A stretch of DNA of 64,000 bases from Brachycybe producta (GCA_036925085.1 JAUPFP010000007.1:2852302-2916301); one strand, 5' to 3'; counted from the stretch's first letter, positions 34,846-46,101 are shown. Numbers and translations: made by a program. Notes: generated by a model not told the origin, from the sequence alone.

Positions 34846-36192
34846 ATGAGTATTCAGTGGACGATCGTCGCTACTTTTCTCTACGCCGAGATTACGGTCG
34901 TTATTCTTCTCCTTTTGCCGTTCATTTCGACGACACGATGGAACAGGATATTCAAATCGAGATTTCTAAATGCCTTGGAGAAACAAGCAAACATCTATTT
35001 CAGTGTCTTCATTTTCCTTTTACTCCTTCTCTTCTTAGGTTAGAAATTGTTTGATGGAAATCGTAACGACGTTCACTTTTTTTTTTTTTGATGATCTAAT
35101 GGTTTTTTCAAAGCGGCATTCGAAAGAATTTCTAGATTCACTTGATACAAGAAAAGTAACTTTGCAGAGATAATTTTCATGACGAAAGAGACGAAATTTG
35201 ACATTTTTTGAGCAAATAAAAATGATTAAAAAAAAATTTCATTTTCAAATGAGTCTAGAAATTCTTTTAGAAAGTTGCTTTTAAAAAATATTTTTTTTTT
35301 TTCATTGTTTCGCTTAACTATGTTCGAAATCAGATTAAATATTGAGATTATTTCTATTGGTTCTTTGTGACAGATGCAATCCGCGAGATGCGCAAGTATA
35401 CTTTTGAAATGGAAGAAACCGGAAAACATGATGCACATCTCAGTTCCGAACTTCAGATCCACATGAAACTGTTCCGTGCTCAACGGAATTTCTACATCGC
35501 CGGTTTCGCTTTATTTCTTTGGCTGTAAGTGAAGTTAACAAGACTTGAGATCTGGCAAAGGTAGCTGTTCTTAATTCGTTTTTTTTTGTGTGTGTGTGTG
35601 TTTCAAAAAGGGTTCTTCGTCGTTTGGTTACTTTGATTTCGACTCAAGCAACACTTCAAGCGTCGAATGCGGCTGCTCTGAAACAGGCACAAAGCGCATC
35701 AGATGCGGCACACAAACTCTTAGAAGAGAAAGAAAAGGTTTTATTTTCTTCGAATGATTTTGTTTATCGACTATAAAATTACACGTTTTTTGTTATCAGA
35801 AGAGTGCCACTGGTGAAAGTGCTGATAATGAGGGAAACGCAGTTCGTGAAAATCATGAAAAAGAAATGCAACAGCTGAGTGAAAGACTGAACGTCGCTTT
35901 GGAGGGTACAATATCGACTTTTAGAGGTTTGTTTTCTATTATGAAAAAACGTATTTGTTTTGTTTTTTTTTTCTCGTAGAGGTTAGACTTTCTAAATTGG
36001 ATGCCGAAGCGCTGAAGAGACAATCTGAGGCGTTGACTAAAGAGTACGATCGTCTTCTCAAAGAACACGACAAGTTACAGGTGACTTAAGAGTTTGTCTT
36101 GATTTTGTATCTTGTTTTAAATAGGGTAACTTTTTGATTTTTAGTATCAGTTGGAACAGGGTGGAGGTGACGTGTCTAAAAAGGACAAGTGA
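34846..36192 (+). CDS. BCAP31: B-cell receptor-associated protein 31 (BAP31)
   Basis: BAP31 is an ER membrane protein that acts as a cargo chaperone and ER-Golgi sorting factor. Exon 1 reads MSIQWTIVATFLYAEI and has two membrane segments (VVILLLLPFISTTRW, then FSVFIFLLLLLFL). Exon 2 reads DAIREMRKYTFE and RAQRNFYIAGFALFLWL, the third membrane segment. Exons 3-6 form the cytosolic coiled coil: RRLVTLISTQATLQAS, LSKLDAEALKRQSEALTKEY, LLKEHDKLQ. The protein ends KKDK, a KKxx ER-retrieval signal as in the family. Length is about 240 residues, as expected. Splice phases agree. Confidence 0.95.
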
Positions 36193-36940
36193 GAGGAGGA
36201 TAGAAAAGACAAAGGGTGGTTGTTCTTGCATTTAGTAGAAGTGCTGCTATTTCTTATAATCATTATTTGAGTTTACTCTTTTATGTAAAAAACAAAAATA
36301 AATCTGTTGATCTCAAAGGTTTTCAGAGACTAAAACGAGGCATCTAATGAGTTTTAACCATTTTGTAGGTGCACTTATTCTTATCGAAACAATACGCAAA
36401 ATTAGTTTTGTGTTTGTGAATCAAAAGTGGGAATTAAATTATGGAAGAACTTTATTGAATTCATGCTGTAATTAATAATAGATTCACTAATTATTTACTG
36501 TTATAGTCAAGGTCTTTGTTAAAAAAAGTCATTTAATTATTTGTTTAGGTGAAGATGGTTTGGGTTTTTTTTTTCCTTCTTTGTAAATGTTTGAATATTT
36601 AATATTTGTTTGATGAAAACTTAAAAAAGTTCATGGGACGCAAAAATCAAATTTATGCATTTGTATATCATTGGAACACGAGGCTTGTAATAAGCCGCCT
36701 TTTTCTGTCTTTTACCAATTTGTGTTTTTTTTTTAATTTCTTATTTGAAGTTCCAAAGTTTTTCATTTCTTTATAAAAAATTAAAATGCGAATTACATAA
36801 CTTATGACAAAAGTTCTTGTTTATATTAAAATTATAAAGCTTAAGTAATTTAATGCGACTCTTGTTCTTTTATTATTATTAATGAAAAATAGTGAAAAAT
36901 TAATATTTCTTGTGAACAGCTGATTTTTGAACTCATGATT
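36193..36940. other. 3' flank of BCAP31
   Basis: AT-rich sequence with AATAAA at about 36298, likely the BCAP31 polyadenylation signal. No other gene seen. Confidence 0.5.
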
Positions 36941-36944
36941 AGTC

Positions 36945-37230
36945 TTTCAGGAGCAAAATTTAGAGGCACTAGAAAGTGTTTTAGAAAATAGAAGGGTAGC
37001 TCAATCACTTAAGGTTATTTTCAACTCTATATTTCAAAATAAACTTTCTACAGCCAAAAATTGAAAAAAAAATATCATCTGTTTGAAGTTCGGTCATTTT
37101 CAAACTCACATAAAAAGCTATTTTTGTAAGATATCAACATGAAAATACATTTAAGTGATTGAGCTACACTTCTAGTTTGTAAAACACATTAGAGTTTCTC
37201 TTCGTTTTGCACCTGAAACTTGAATAATCC
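36945..37230. repeat. AGAAACTAG-family palindromic repeat, complete copy
   Basis: Starts TTTCAGGAGCAAAATTTAGA and ends with the complement GTTTTGCACCTGAAA. The arms carry AAGGGTAGCTCAATCACTTA and TCAAAATAAACTTTCTA. This is the best copy for defining the ends of the family. Confidence 0.78.
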
Positions 37231-37276
37231 GAGTTCGAGAAGCGTTTATGGTTTTAAGTGTAAATGTAGTTTACAC

Positions 37277-37470
37277 ACAGGCAAGTGTGCCCAGCAGTAA
37301 AAATTTGCTGGCTCCTCCCTTTTATGAGCGTCACATCAAATATCAACCAATTAAAAATTGAAAAGGGCGGGGCATATGACATCAGACTAAATAACAAACC
37401 AATTAGAAATTGATGACGCGCATAAAAGGACGGGGCAAACAAAATTTTACTGCTGCGCACACTTGCCTGT
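37277..37470. mobile_element. Palindromic MITE, CRE/GC-box family, subfamily C
   Basis: Ends ACAGGCAAGTGTGC and GCACACTTGCCTGT, flanked by GTTTACAC on both sides (37269-37276 and 37471-37478). The core has GCTCCTCCCTTTTATGAGCG and ATTGG-type boxes. It ends 190 bp before the NAA38 start. Confidence 0.88.
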
Positions 37471-37659
37471 GTTTACACTAGTTCTGAGATGTATTGTTGA
37501 AATTGTTTATTGTATCACTCACTAGATGGAGGCACTACTCCTGCCTGCCGTGTCTGTTTTTTTCCAGTTAGCGGCTAACTGTTAGCTGCTTAAAAAATAA
37601 TGGCTGTGTTATTTAATCGAGTGTTTTCTCTCTGAAATTTTTAACTTTCACTTCATAAA

Positions 37660-38278
37660 ATGAAGGAATTATCGAGTTCTTCTGCTGAATACGATGCAAT
37701 TAATAGTAGCTGCATTGCAACTGTAAAGGTATTGAGTTGTTTTATATTGACTAGCTTCAAAATAGTCAATTTTGTGAGGGACATAAAAAGCTGTATTGCA
37801 AAGTGCTGCTCCTTACTTGTGGCTCCTATCGATACTAACTATAGGAGGCTATGTCCTTTCTTTGCTATTTCTCTGAAGCATAACAAAAAGCATTGTGTTT
37901 TATTATATTATATATATATATTTTTTTTTTGGTAATTCACAGGCAAGTACACCGGGAAGAGTAAAACTACAGAAATGGTTGAACAAGAATATGAAAATCG
38001 AGATGACAGACGGTCGAATTTTGATTGGAATCTTTTTGTGCACCGATCAAGGTCGAAATGTCATCCTCGGATCTTGTAGTGAATATCTAAAAGCGGACGG
38101 TTCGTCTATCAAATTATTCGGGATGTACCTCGTAATCTTGATTTTTCAAAAATTTCTAAATATTTCAGACGAAGATGAGCCACGGTTTCTTGGTTTAGCT
38201 ATGGTTCCAGGTCGTCACATAGTTTCCATTCATGTCGACGATCTTTCTACTATAAATTCGGCCGCAAATATTATTTAA
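37660..38278 (+). CDS. NAA38: N-alpha-acetyltransferase 38, NatC auxiliary subunit
   Basis: NAA38 (LSMD1) is an LSM-fold subunit of the NatC N-terminal acetyltransferase. Exon 1 encodes a serine-rich N-terminus ([15 protein letters not shown]). Exon 2 (from about 37944) gives [17 protein letters not shown] and [21 protein letters not shown], the LSM core. Exon 3 gives [20 protein letters not shown], nearly identical to the vertebrate motif. The joins (K-ASTPG and KAD-DEDEP) are in phase. The stop is at 38276-38278. The length of roughly 120 residues is normal. Confidence 0.95.
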
Positions 38279-38507
38279 GGTCGTTTTTTTATGTTTGTAA
38301 TATTATATAAATGTCTATAAATTTATTTAATTATATAACGATATATGAAATTGTTTCACTGTTATATGTTTATGCAGTTGTTTAAATGTCATCTTCATCT
38401 TTCTAGAATTAAATTCAAGAACTGTTTGATTCAGTAACATTGTATGAATTTTTTATATTTTAGAAAACAGCTCAGCAAGTTCAGTTACCAAGTTAAATTC
38501 GGGTCAG

Positions 38508-38635
38508 GATGTCAGAGCATGTGACGTCAGACTACATAACCAACCAATTAGAAGTTGCGGTCGTCAAAAAAAGGGCGGGGCCAACTTCTGTTCATCCCGT
38601 TATCTAATTGCCTGTGTCTACAGATGCCTGTCTCA
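38508..38635. mobile_element. Partial copy of the CRE/GC-box MITE
   Basis: Only the right half is present: ATGTGACGTCAGACTACA through GGGCGGGGCCAACTT to ATTGCCTGT. It is followed by TCTACAGATGCCTGT, which resembles the end of subfamily B, so this is a mosaic or two overlapping fragments. Confidence 0.7.
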
Positions 38636-38775
38636 TTCAGTTTTTATCCTTTTGAGTTTCAGGGTTCTCTAAGAACACAGCTGGACTTTCGAACTCTTCA
38701 TTATTTCTTCTGTCTTTCAAAACAACAAAATTAAGAAAAACTAAGAAAGTGTTTTAGAAACTAGAAGGGTTGTTT

Positions 38776-39145
38776 TTAAGGGTATAAAAAGATGAACGGG
38801 ATGAACATTGGGGTAACTCTAAAAGGATGAACCCTAAAGGGATGAACAGAGAGAAATAAAAGGATGAACATACTTTAAAGGGATGAACATGGTTTTAGGG
38901 GGGATGAACATGGTTTTATGGTGTTTGGTTTGGTTTATTTCGGTTAGGTTAGGTTCAGTTACCTAACCTAACCTAAACTAAAACCATGTTCATCCCTTTA
39001 AAGTATGTTCATCCTTTTATTTCTCTCTGTTCATTCTTTTAAAATGTGTGTTCATTAATTAAAATATTTCATCTTCTGGGTTCATCTAATTCTATATGCA
39101 TTCTGTGTCGGGTTTTAGAGTTACCCCAATGTTCACCCCTTAAAT
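38776..39145. mobile_element. TTAA-flanked foldback element with GGATGAAC repeats
   Basis: Bordered by TTAA (38776-38779, 39142-39145). The left arm has about seven GATGAAC words, and much of the right arm is its complement (GTTCATCC). At the hairpin tip lie GGTTAGGTTAGGTT and its complement. No coding sequence. A truncated AGAAACTAG-family piece directly precedes it (38735-38770). Confidence 0.75.
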
Positions 39146-39677
39146 TCTTGAATTTGAACTATTAATATGTAACATGTGAAGGTCAACGAACTGTGTGGTT
39201 GTAGATTTACAAAATGCACTAGAAATTCTTTAAAATATTTTTTACAGTTTGTTACATTATATATTTATGGCAGTCATTTTAATTTTTTTTTTCTGAGATA
39301 TTTTTATATATATTATTATTGAATTTTCGCGGGTTTTTCAGTTTGACAGCACTGGTTAATTTTTTTTCAGCCTTGAAATAAAAGCAAGCTGTAACTTATC
39401 GGCGCCTTTGATTTTAAGAGATTTGACTTAAAAGTTTATTAATTTCTAATTTTATATTTTTTTTAATATAATTTTTTTTAAAATAATAATGCAATAAGTA
39501 TGAAAAACTACGTTTGCTTATCAAATTTTTATTCAAATTTACAAGTAAAGCGGCGGCGAATAGCCGCTATGAAATCCACGGCGGCTAACTGATTTTCTCC
39601 GTATTTATATCTTGAGTTTGACAGCATTGCGTTTGCTATGGTAGTTTTCGTGACATTTATCGTTTGTTTATTCGATA

Positions 39678-42600
39678 ATGGTAAGTAAACACTGAATATT
39701 TCTAGAATTTTTAATGTATTTACATATCTAACGAGCGTTATAAGTGGCGAATGAAGACCAGAACATAATGGGGTTTGATAATTAAAGCGGTTTTAAGCTC
39801 TGAACGCAATAATAAGGCGCTGAATTGAGGTGGAAAGCGCCGTCAATGTGACATTTCTAAGGTCCGGTGTACTAATCAACATGTTTCTCTTTTGTGTATC
39901 TGTTTTCATGTTGCTTTTAATCACGCACGAACACAGTTAGAACCCGGAGGAGCAGGCTCTTGTTACGAACGTTCGAGGCTGTGTGTAATGGACACTCCGT
40001 GTAGCGTTGAGACACTCAGCGGATTCTCTTCATCGGCTTCCACTCCAGCTCCTCCAGAACCCTTTGATCCCAAATACAACGTCCGTTTTACAAATCAGAT
40101 TACGAAAGATGGTGATGTAGTCATGTATACCATCAAAGTAACGAGGGTAACACACACAGTAACAATTTTTACGTTGCTATTATGGTAAAAATCAATTGTT
40201 TTTTCCTCTATAGATGGATGGATCGTTTGAAGAACACGTTATTCATCGTCAGTACGAAGATTTAGAATGGTTAGAGCACTGTTTGACAACTGCGACAAGT
40301 ATCGGAGGACTAATTGTAACTTAAAAGAGTTTATGGCAATCGTTGTTATCTGTTGAACTTCCTGAAATATCGATTGGTTTCTGTTCAGGTTCCTCCTTTA
40401 CCTTCTAAACCGGCTATTACAACGCAAATGGCCGAAGCAAAATCACGTAAACAGTTGGGAAATTCGACTCGCACTCTTATTGGAGATGAATTTCACAGAG
40501 ATTGTAGAGCAATGGAAAAGTAGATACTTTTCTTTTAAGAGGCTAGATACATCGTTTAGTTCAAAATTTCTCCGAATGTAGGCGCTGCGATCGTTGTTGG
40601 TTGAAAAACGGTTTTTTAACGTTTTTTCTCCCGGTTCGAAGTCACATATTAATTAATAGAAAAATAATTTCGCGTGCTAACCTTCTAAAAAGAAAACATT
40701 GTGAAGCCAGTAGATTAATGCACGTAATAATTATTTTGTTATTGTTCTAAGTCGTTTTTAACGGGAGTTTTTCAAATGTTTGGGTGACGGTTTTTTGCTC
40801 CTATGGGACTTAACATGGAGTTAAAAAACGTAAGATTTTAAATGTTATTTAAAAATAGAAAGCCCTTTTAAAATTTAGAAAAAGGGATAATCCTGAAGGC
40901 AATAAACACGTGTAAGTACGTGCTAATTTTTCTGATTGCTCTAAATCATTTTTAATCAGAGTTCTCTTAACTTTTGTTGGACGGTGTTTTAGTCCTATGG
41001 AACTTAACATGGAGTTTAAAAACGTACGATTTTAAACGTTATTAAAAAATAGAAGGACCTTTTCAAAATTTATAAAAAGGAAACATCGTGAAGCCAATAC
41101 ATGAATGTATGTGCTAATTTTTTTCTTATTATTCTAAATTAGTTTTAACGAGAGTTTTTCAAATGTTTGTGGGACGGTTTTTGATCCTATGGGATTTAAC
41201 ATGGGGTTGAAAAAACGAACGACTTTGAACGTTGTTTAAAAATAGAAGGGCCTTTTCAAAAATTATATAAATCGAGCAATTAAAGAAAAATACTTTTTAT
41301 TGCATTTTGCGCTTTACTGTATTTTAATTGAGCGATTGTGAGGCGATTTCTTGCAGTTTTAGTAACACCATATAAGAACACTCATTTGTCTCGTTGTCGT
41401 CTGCTCAAAACAACAAGATGGACGTGGATCTAGGCTCTTAAATTACTTTTTTCAAACGTTTTCTTTTTTTACTTTAAAGATTTATTTGTTATAGGTATTT
41501 GAATCTGATGTTAGTTCACAGTCATTTTGGACGAGATCCTCAATTAGAAGAATTTTTAACGAGGATCGAGGTTCGATAAATATATATATATTTTTTTTGT
41601 TTTGACTCTTGTGATGATCATGGTTTAAAATTAAGTTTACTTCCGTTCGATCTGAAGCCTCCCGTTCGTGCCAAAGTTAAGAAAGGTTTTCTAAGTCGGA
41701 TTTCAGACCGAATGGAAAACCGTAAATCAACACATAAAGATTGTGACGAATTTTTTCAACAGGAAAGAGATTGGGCCAACGAATGTGGCGAATGTTTGAA
41801 AGATGCAAGCATGGTTCGTTAAGTTTTTTTCTATTACTGTTAATAAAAAATGTTTTCGAAGAGCGAGTTGAATAATGTAATTGTTAATCGAGTCAAAAGC
41901 TGCTAGCTTGTGTTATATTCCGTTTTTAGTAGCAGTATATAGTGCTTTAGAAACTAGAAGAGTGAAAATGTATCATTTAAGAGGCTAGATACATCGTTTA
42001 GTTCAAAATTTCTCCGAATGTAGGCGCTGCGATCGTTGTTGGTTGAAAAACGGTTTTTTAACGTTTTTTCTCCCGGTTCGAAGTCACATATTAATTAATA
42101 GAAAAATAATTTCGCGTGCTAACCTTCTAAAAAGAAAACATTGTGAAGCCAGTAGATTAATGCACGTAATAATTATTTTGTTATTGTTCTAAGTCGTTTT
42201 TAACGGGAGTTTTTCAAATGTTTGGGTGACGGTTTTTTGCTCCTATGGGACTTAACATGGAGTTAAAAAACGTAAGATTTTAAATGTTATTTAAAAATAG
42301 AAAGCCCTTTTAAAATTTAGAAAAAGGGATAATCCTGAAGGCAATAAACACGTGTAAGTACGTGCTAATTTTTCTGATTGCTCTAAATCATTTTTAATCA
42401 GAGTTCTCTTAACTTTTGTTGGACGGTGTTTTAGTCCTATGGAACTTAACATGGAGTTTAAAAACGTACGATTTTAAACGTTATTAAAAAATAGAAGGAC
42501 CTTTTCAAAATTTATAAAAAGGAAACATCGTGAAGCCAATACATGAATGTATGTGCTAATTTTTTTCTTATTATTCTAAATTAGTTTTAACGAGAGTTTT

Positions 42601-43735
42601 TCAAATGTTTGTGGGACGGTTTTTGATCCTATGGGATTTAACATGGGGTTGAAAAAACGAACGACTTTGAACGTTGTTTAAAAATAGAAGGGCCTTTTCA
42701 AAAATTATATAAATCGAGCAATTAAAGAAAAATACTTTTTATTGCATTTTGCGCTTTACTGTATTTTAATTGAGCGATTGTGAGGCGATTTCTTGCAGTT
42801 TTAGTAACACCATATAAGAACACTCATTTGTCTCGTTGTCGTCTGCTCAAAACAACAAGATGGACGTGGATCTAGGCTCTTAAAGGGTATTATATGGTTC
42901 ATATTTTTAAAAATAAACTTGTAATGAAAGAAAATTAAGGAATAAATTTCCCGCCTAAAATTTGATCATTTTTTTAAATACCTTAAAAGGGTTATTTAAG
43001 ATGTGTTTACATGAAAATCTTGATTGATGTTATTATTCCTGTATAGATAGATGATTAGAAGATATACAGTGAGAAATCGTATAGCTCGAAATGGGACTAG
43101 AATATATTTTTGTGTTAAAAGAAATAATTTAATGTTATTTGAAGAGAGGCGATCCAAACATATATTTTCTTGTTAAACGGTTTTCACTGAATTAAAGACA
43201 CAAATATAATAATTAAAGATTCCTTCTTTATTTTTTTTTTTAGAGTTTTAATAAAATGGTTTATACTCAACAACGTAAGTTTTAAACGGAATTGAATTTA
43301 CTTCACAATTTGCAGTTTATGCAATGAATCATTTTTTTTTTTTGAAAATTTATTCAAAGGTTTATCTAATGCGGTTGGACATTTATCAACTGTACTTAAT
43401 ATCGGTATTGGAACAAACGATGGATACAACGGAATCGTGCATAGGTTACTAGCGAAATGTTCCGAAGGTCTGATGGATCTCAAACAAGGCCTCGAAGTTC
43501 AAAGCTTTAACGACGAAAATATACTCGGATCCACGTTGGATCTTTATGCGCGTTACGTCGAATCCGAAAAGGTATGAAAGTTTGTGTTTTACATGAGTTT
43601 TTTTTTTTTTATCAAATTATAAGAATTTTTCTTGTTTAATTTTAGGATATGTTGTTTAGAAGGACGTGTCTTCTAGTCGATTACGAGAATGCTAATAAAA
43701 ACATGGACAAGGCGAAGGGAAACAAGTACGACTCG
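39678..43735 (+). CDS. SNX5/SNX6-like sorting nexin (PX-BAR), 3' end not found
   Basis: SNX5/6/32 proteins are SNX-BAR subunits of the endosome retrieval (ESCPE-1/retromer-linked) coat. The ATG at 39678 is followed at once by GTAAGT; exon 2 (39937-40146) continues LEPGGAGSCYERSRL and the start of the PX domain, YNVRFTNQITKDGD. Exon 3 (40214-40315) has HRQYEDLEWLEHCL. Exon 4 (40389-40519) has VPPLPSKPAI. Exon 5 (41495-41570) has HFGRDPQLEEFLTRI. Exon 6 has FLSRISDRM and DEFFQQERDWANEC. Exons 7-9 give MVYTQQ, RLSNAVGHLSTVLN and DMLFRRTCLLVDYENANK, the BAR region matching SNX5 (LLYRRTKALIDYENSNK). The last exon found ends at 43735 with a clean donor GTGAGT. The final 90 or so residues of the BAR domain are missing from what I can read. 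The exon 6 acceptor is uncertain. Confidence 0.85.
40535..41441. mobile_element. 907-bp TTAA element, copy 1 (sorting nexin intron 4)
   Basis: Bordered by TTAA at both ends, with inverted termini GAGGCTAGATAC and GGATCTAGGCTC. The interior is about three diverged tandem units of 190-200 bp, each with CCTATGGRAYTTAACATGG and AAAAATAGAAGG-like words. No open frame. It matches the 41977 copy base for base as far as I can compare by eye. Confidence 0.88.
41977..42883. mobile_element. 907-bp TTAA element, copy 2 (sorting nexin intron 6)
   Basis: Same length, orientation and, as far as I can see, the same sequence as copy 1, but with different flanks. It is preceded by a fragment of the AGAAACTAG family (41940-41965). 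Being identical implies a recent copying event. Confidence 0.88.
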
Positions 43736-45460
43736 GTGAGTGGACACATAAAACTTTTTTTTTTCTATTTCTCTTTACTTGGAATTTGAACCTGATTTGC
43801 TTTAGAAATTGTGTTTCTTGTTTGTGATTTTGCGTTTTTTTTAATTATTATTGACATTCATTGTTAATACTAACAATAATACATTATAACTGGTTAATTT
43901 GGATTCATTCTTGATAATTCAAAGGTTACTTTGATTAAAACGTAACTGATAAACGTTTTTTTTATTACTTTAGTTACTTTAAGGTAGTTTTTACTAAATA
44001 AAATGAAACGTCTTAAAAGTTTTCATTCATAAGTAACTATTATTTGAGTTACTTTTCTAAAGTATATATTAACATTAACACATCTTGAACAATATGTCCA
44101 CTGCTAGTGGACAATGGTATGGATTTTGTTTTGTTTTTGAATTTATGTGAAGTTTATGGTAAACGTCAAAACATTTAATTCTTCGGTTATGATCATATAT
44201 CTGCAGGAGTGATTTCTAACCTTTTTTGTTTGAAGGAATCCTTGAAATATTTCTTAAAATTTCAGAGGGAACCTCTACCTGGTTGACACATTAGGTTTGA
44301 CAGGTTTGAATAAAATATTACAAGAGTATTTATAGTCTGTTTCTATTTACTATTTTTCGCGAGCTTTTGCAAACGCAGGTTGGGAATCACTGGTCTACGA
44401 TACAGAAAATTAGTGACGTGATTAAGAGGAGGAACACCATATTCAAAATTCATTCGTCTAATATCATTTGGTGTCACTAATTTTCAGTATCTTAAGAAAC
44501 ATTGACATAACCACAGAGCCAAATGTGTGAATGTCTCATTTTTTGGTTGCAGTGCAATTATTAGGCCTTTAGAATTCGAAATACAACTTCTTCTAAAACA
44601 ATAGTTATCTTATTGTGATTGAAATGAAATTCTTTTTGCGCTAGAATTTCAATTAACAATGTTGTTGATAAATTACTTCATGTAGAGAGGAGCTTGGGGC
44701 AACTCATTGACTCATAGTTGGGTTAATAAACTATTAAAAAGTATTATTTGTACATACTGAGCATCCCGACAGGTTTGAAAAACGATTTTATTTTTCAAAA
44801 TCTACTTGTGGAAGATATGAAGAAAACTGGTTCACTACATGGTGTAATAATCCTTTTCTGATTCTGTTGTCATGGGTTGGGATTTTGATGTATTTGTCAG
44901 TTACGAGACCGATGGGACCCCACTTGAGCAGCTCACTTTATAATAACATTGTTCAAGTGGACATACTGTAAATATGATGTTCCGTGTTGCAAATGTTGTT
45001 GTCAGGAAATGTCTGAAGCTGTTTTTTTATAAATAAATCTAGGACTTTTTTAAGTCATATTCTAAAACGATTACTTTAAGATAAAGTAAAAGCTTAGAAC
45101 ATAAGACTTGCTAAAAGAAAATCTTTGTGAAAGTCACGATTTAAGCTTAGCTTTATTTAAAGCAACAAGATTAATTTATTATTATTATGCACACTGAAAT
45201 AAAATTGAAGAAAAGGATGGTGGTGATAGTAATTTGTTTTTTTTCTTTTTAATGCAAACTGAGATTTTATTGCGTCCTACTTTGAAATTGCATTTTAGCT
45301 TTTGGGCTGTAATTATTCTTTATTACCAGTAAAGACCAGTTTGTTGGATTTGTCTTTATGAAGAGAAGAGTTTTTAATTGTAGTTGTTTAAAAGTGCAAT
45401 GGTGTTTTTTTCTTTCCAAAAAAAACTTTTATCTTAATTGGGATGAAGTGTGGTTGTGTG
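43736..45460. other. Non-coding sequence after the last recognised sorting nexin exon
   Basis: Either a long intron or sequence past the gene. AT-rich, with an imperfect palindrome at 44390-44500 (AAAATTAGTGAC and GTCACTAATTTT). I found no exon that continues the BAR domain. Confidence 0.4.
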
Positions 45461-45464
45461 TAAT

Positions 45465-45589
45465 GTTGCTGCATCCATTTGGTGTAATTGTCCATTACAC
45501 GAAATGTATGTCCGTTTCGCGTTTTGCATCTCAGGACAATTTATGTTCATTTCGTGTAATGGACAATTACACCAAATGGATGCGGCGAC
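45465..45589. repeat. Near-perfect 42-bp hairpin
   Basis: Arms 45465-45506 and 45548-45589 pair at 40 of 42 positions (core CCATTTGGTGTAATTGTCCA), separated by a 41-nt loop. The sequence is unlike the other repeat families here. Confidence 0.85.
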
Positions 45590-45846
45590 ATATACATTGT
45601 ATATATAGTTAATGGTAGTTCAGGTTTTTACCTTTTCAACTATTTAGGACGTGCTTTTCAAAGTTAACTGTAAGTTAGCACTGATTATAATTATTAGTCT
45701 GTAGCTAAGTAAATAACATTACTACACATCGTTTATCGTGAAAAGGTTTCATTTTTTTTCAGTAGTCAATTATAAATTATTATAGACATAATTTGATAAT
45801 AAAAATATTTATTATTTCCTGCAGTGATTTTATGGTAGATGTAAAG

Positions 45847-46052
45847 ACAGGCATTTAGAAATCGGGACAAACAGATGTTGGCTCCGCCCTTGTTATGACG
45901 ACCGGCAACTTCTAATTAGTTGATTATGTAGTCTGACGTCACATGCTCCGCCCTTTTCAACGTCAAACCACACAACAAACCAATTAGAAGTTGTCGGTCG
46001 TCGTAAAAAGGGCGGAGCCAACTGAAGTTCTTTCCGATTTCTAAATGCCTGT
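45847..46052. mobile_element. Palindromic MITE, CRE/CCAAT/GC-box family, with 9-bp target duplication
   Basis: ACAGGCATTTAGAAATCGGG to the complement GCCTGT, flanked by GATGTAAAG on both sides (45838-45846 and 46053-46061). Arms carry GTTGGCTCCGCCC and CTTCTAATT; the centre has TCTGACGTCACATGC. This is the clearest full copy. Confidence 0.93.
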
Positions 46053-46101
46053 GATGTAAAGTCGCTAATTTATGTAGTATTTTTAATATAAGTGATTACC
46101 T

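Noticed and set aside
38930-38990. Interstitial telomere array
   Set aside because: Only two to three units on each side of a hairpin within a foldback element. Too short, and inverted rather than tandem.
43298-43483. Minus-strand frame over sorting nexin exon 8
   Set aside because: It is antisense to an exon that matches the BAR region and has good splice sites.
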